Positions 34,467-34,594 of a stretch of DNA of 34,594 nt are shown one piece after another. Below the pieces are notes generated by a model that saw only the letters and a program-made list of their open reading frames with translations, ran no database searches and was not told the DNA's origin. Made by a program: the position numbers and the translations under genes. Source of the stretch: Roseococcus sp. (lineage in GTDB: Bacteria > Pseudomonadota > Alphaproteobacteria > Acetobacterales > Acetobacteraceae); NCBI RefSeq assembly GCF_019747315.1, contig NZ_JAIEQY010000400.1, positions 1-34,594 on the forward strand, given 5' to 3'. How positions within the stretch are numbered: the stretch's first letter is position 1; each line of letters opens with the position of its first letter.

Positions 34467-34594
34467 ATGAACGCGCTCACACCCCCCGCCGTGACGGCGC
34501 CGCTGGCCACGCCCGCGGCCTCGCCCACGCCGAAGCCCTCCGCCTTCCTGCGCCGCGTGAACGAGACGCTGGCGGTGGTGGTCCCGCCGCTGCT
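34467..34594 (+). CDS. ntrB: Nitrate ABC transporter permease NtrB (partial, runs off the edge)
   Basis: The first 42 residues of an open frame starting at ATG 34467: a Pro/Ala-rich cytoplasmic lead, FLRRVNETLAVVVPPLL, then the window ends as a hydrophobic segment begins. Position directly after nrtA and the RxNxxLxxxVPPLL pattern fit the permease subunit of this importer family. Too little is present to confirm by sequence alone. Confidence 0.7.
   Translation, partial: MNALTPPAVTAPLATPAASPTPKPSAFLRRVNETLAVVVPPL

Overview
The window is a GC-rich chromosomal segment of an alphaproteobacterium, most likely Acetobacteraceae (Roseomonas/Roseococcus-like). This rests on protein resemblance recognised by eye and on typical alphaproteobacterial neighbourhoods: SUV3-type helicase / S4 protein / FdxA, acnA divergent from ccmAB, and ilvB-ilvH-ilvC. 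No database search was run. Most long open frames opposite the annotated genes are high-GC shadows and are left out.

Layout. 1-3621 (minus): SUV3-like RNA helicase, S4 RNA-binding protein, 7Fe ferredoxin. 3706-4905: MFS transporter. 5142-9811: a DctP-type periplasmic binding protein with no TRAP permease genes, a Cache/PAS hybrid histidine kinase, a possible 28-residue ORF, and an OmpR-type regulator whose phosphoacceptor Asp is Glu. 9917-10990: secreted GH8 glucanase. 11001-13504 (minus): ArsR regulator, MFS, and L-2-amino-thiazoline-4-carboxylate hydrolase. 13592-17472: exonuclease/endonuclease/phosphatase-family protein, MFS, PPK2 and a tandem gamma-glutamylcyclotransferase, packed as one operon. 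17473-20985 (minus): lipoprotein and aconitase. 21023-22293: ccmA and ccmB only. 22432-24580: DUF1194 protein, a Bug/TctC binding protein and a CBS-pair protein. 24582-25379: a decayed IS481-family element. 25409-27273: serB and miaA, divergent. 27326-30799: ilvB, ilvH, ilvC with a clear intrinsic terminator. 30858-31277: OmpA-like lipoprotein. 31411-34594: nasT, nasS, nrtA and the start of ntrB, a nitrate-sensing antitermination and uptake locus.

The most unusual parts are these. (1) The 5142-9811 cassette has TorT/TorS/TorR-like logic with a TRAP-family receptor and a regulator that cannot use the normal Asp. A 14-base motif carrying two half-sites 10 bp apart occurs upstream of both the binding protein and the GH8 gene, which suggests both are targets of that regulator. 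(2) A family of long palindromic repeats has two full copies with unrelated spacers and one half copy that directly abuts the IS481 remnant. One copy supplies the Shine-Dalgarno of an MFS gene inside its stem. (3) An ANTAR-like pair of A1/G4 hexaloops lies between nasT and nasS.
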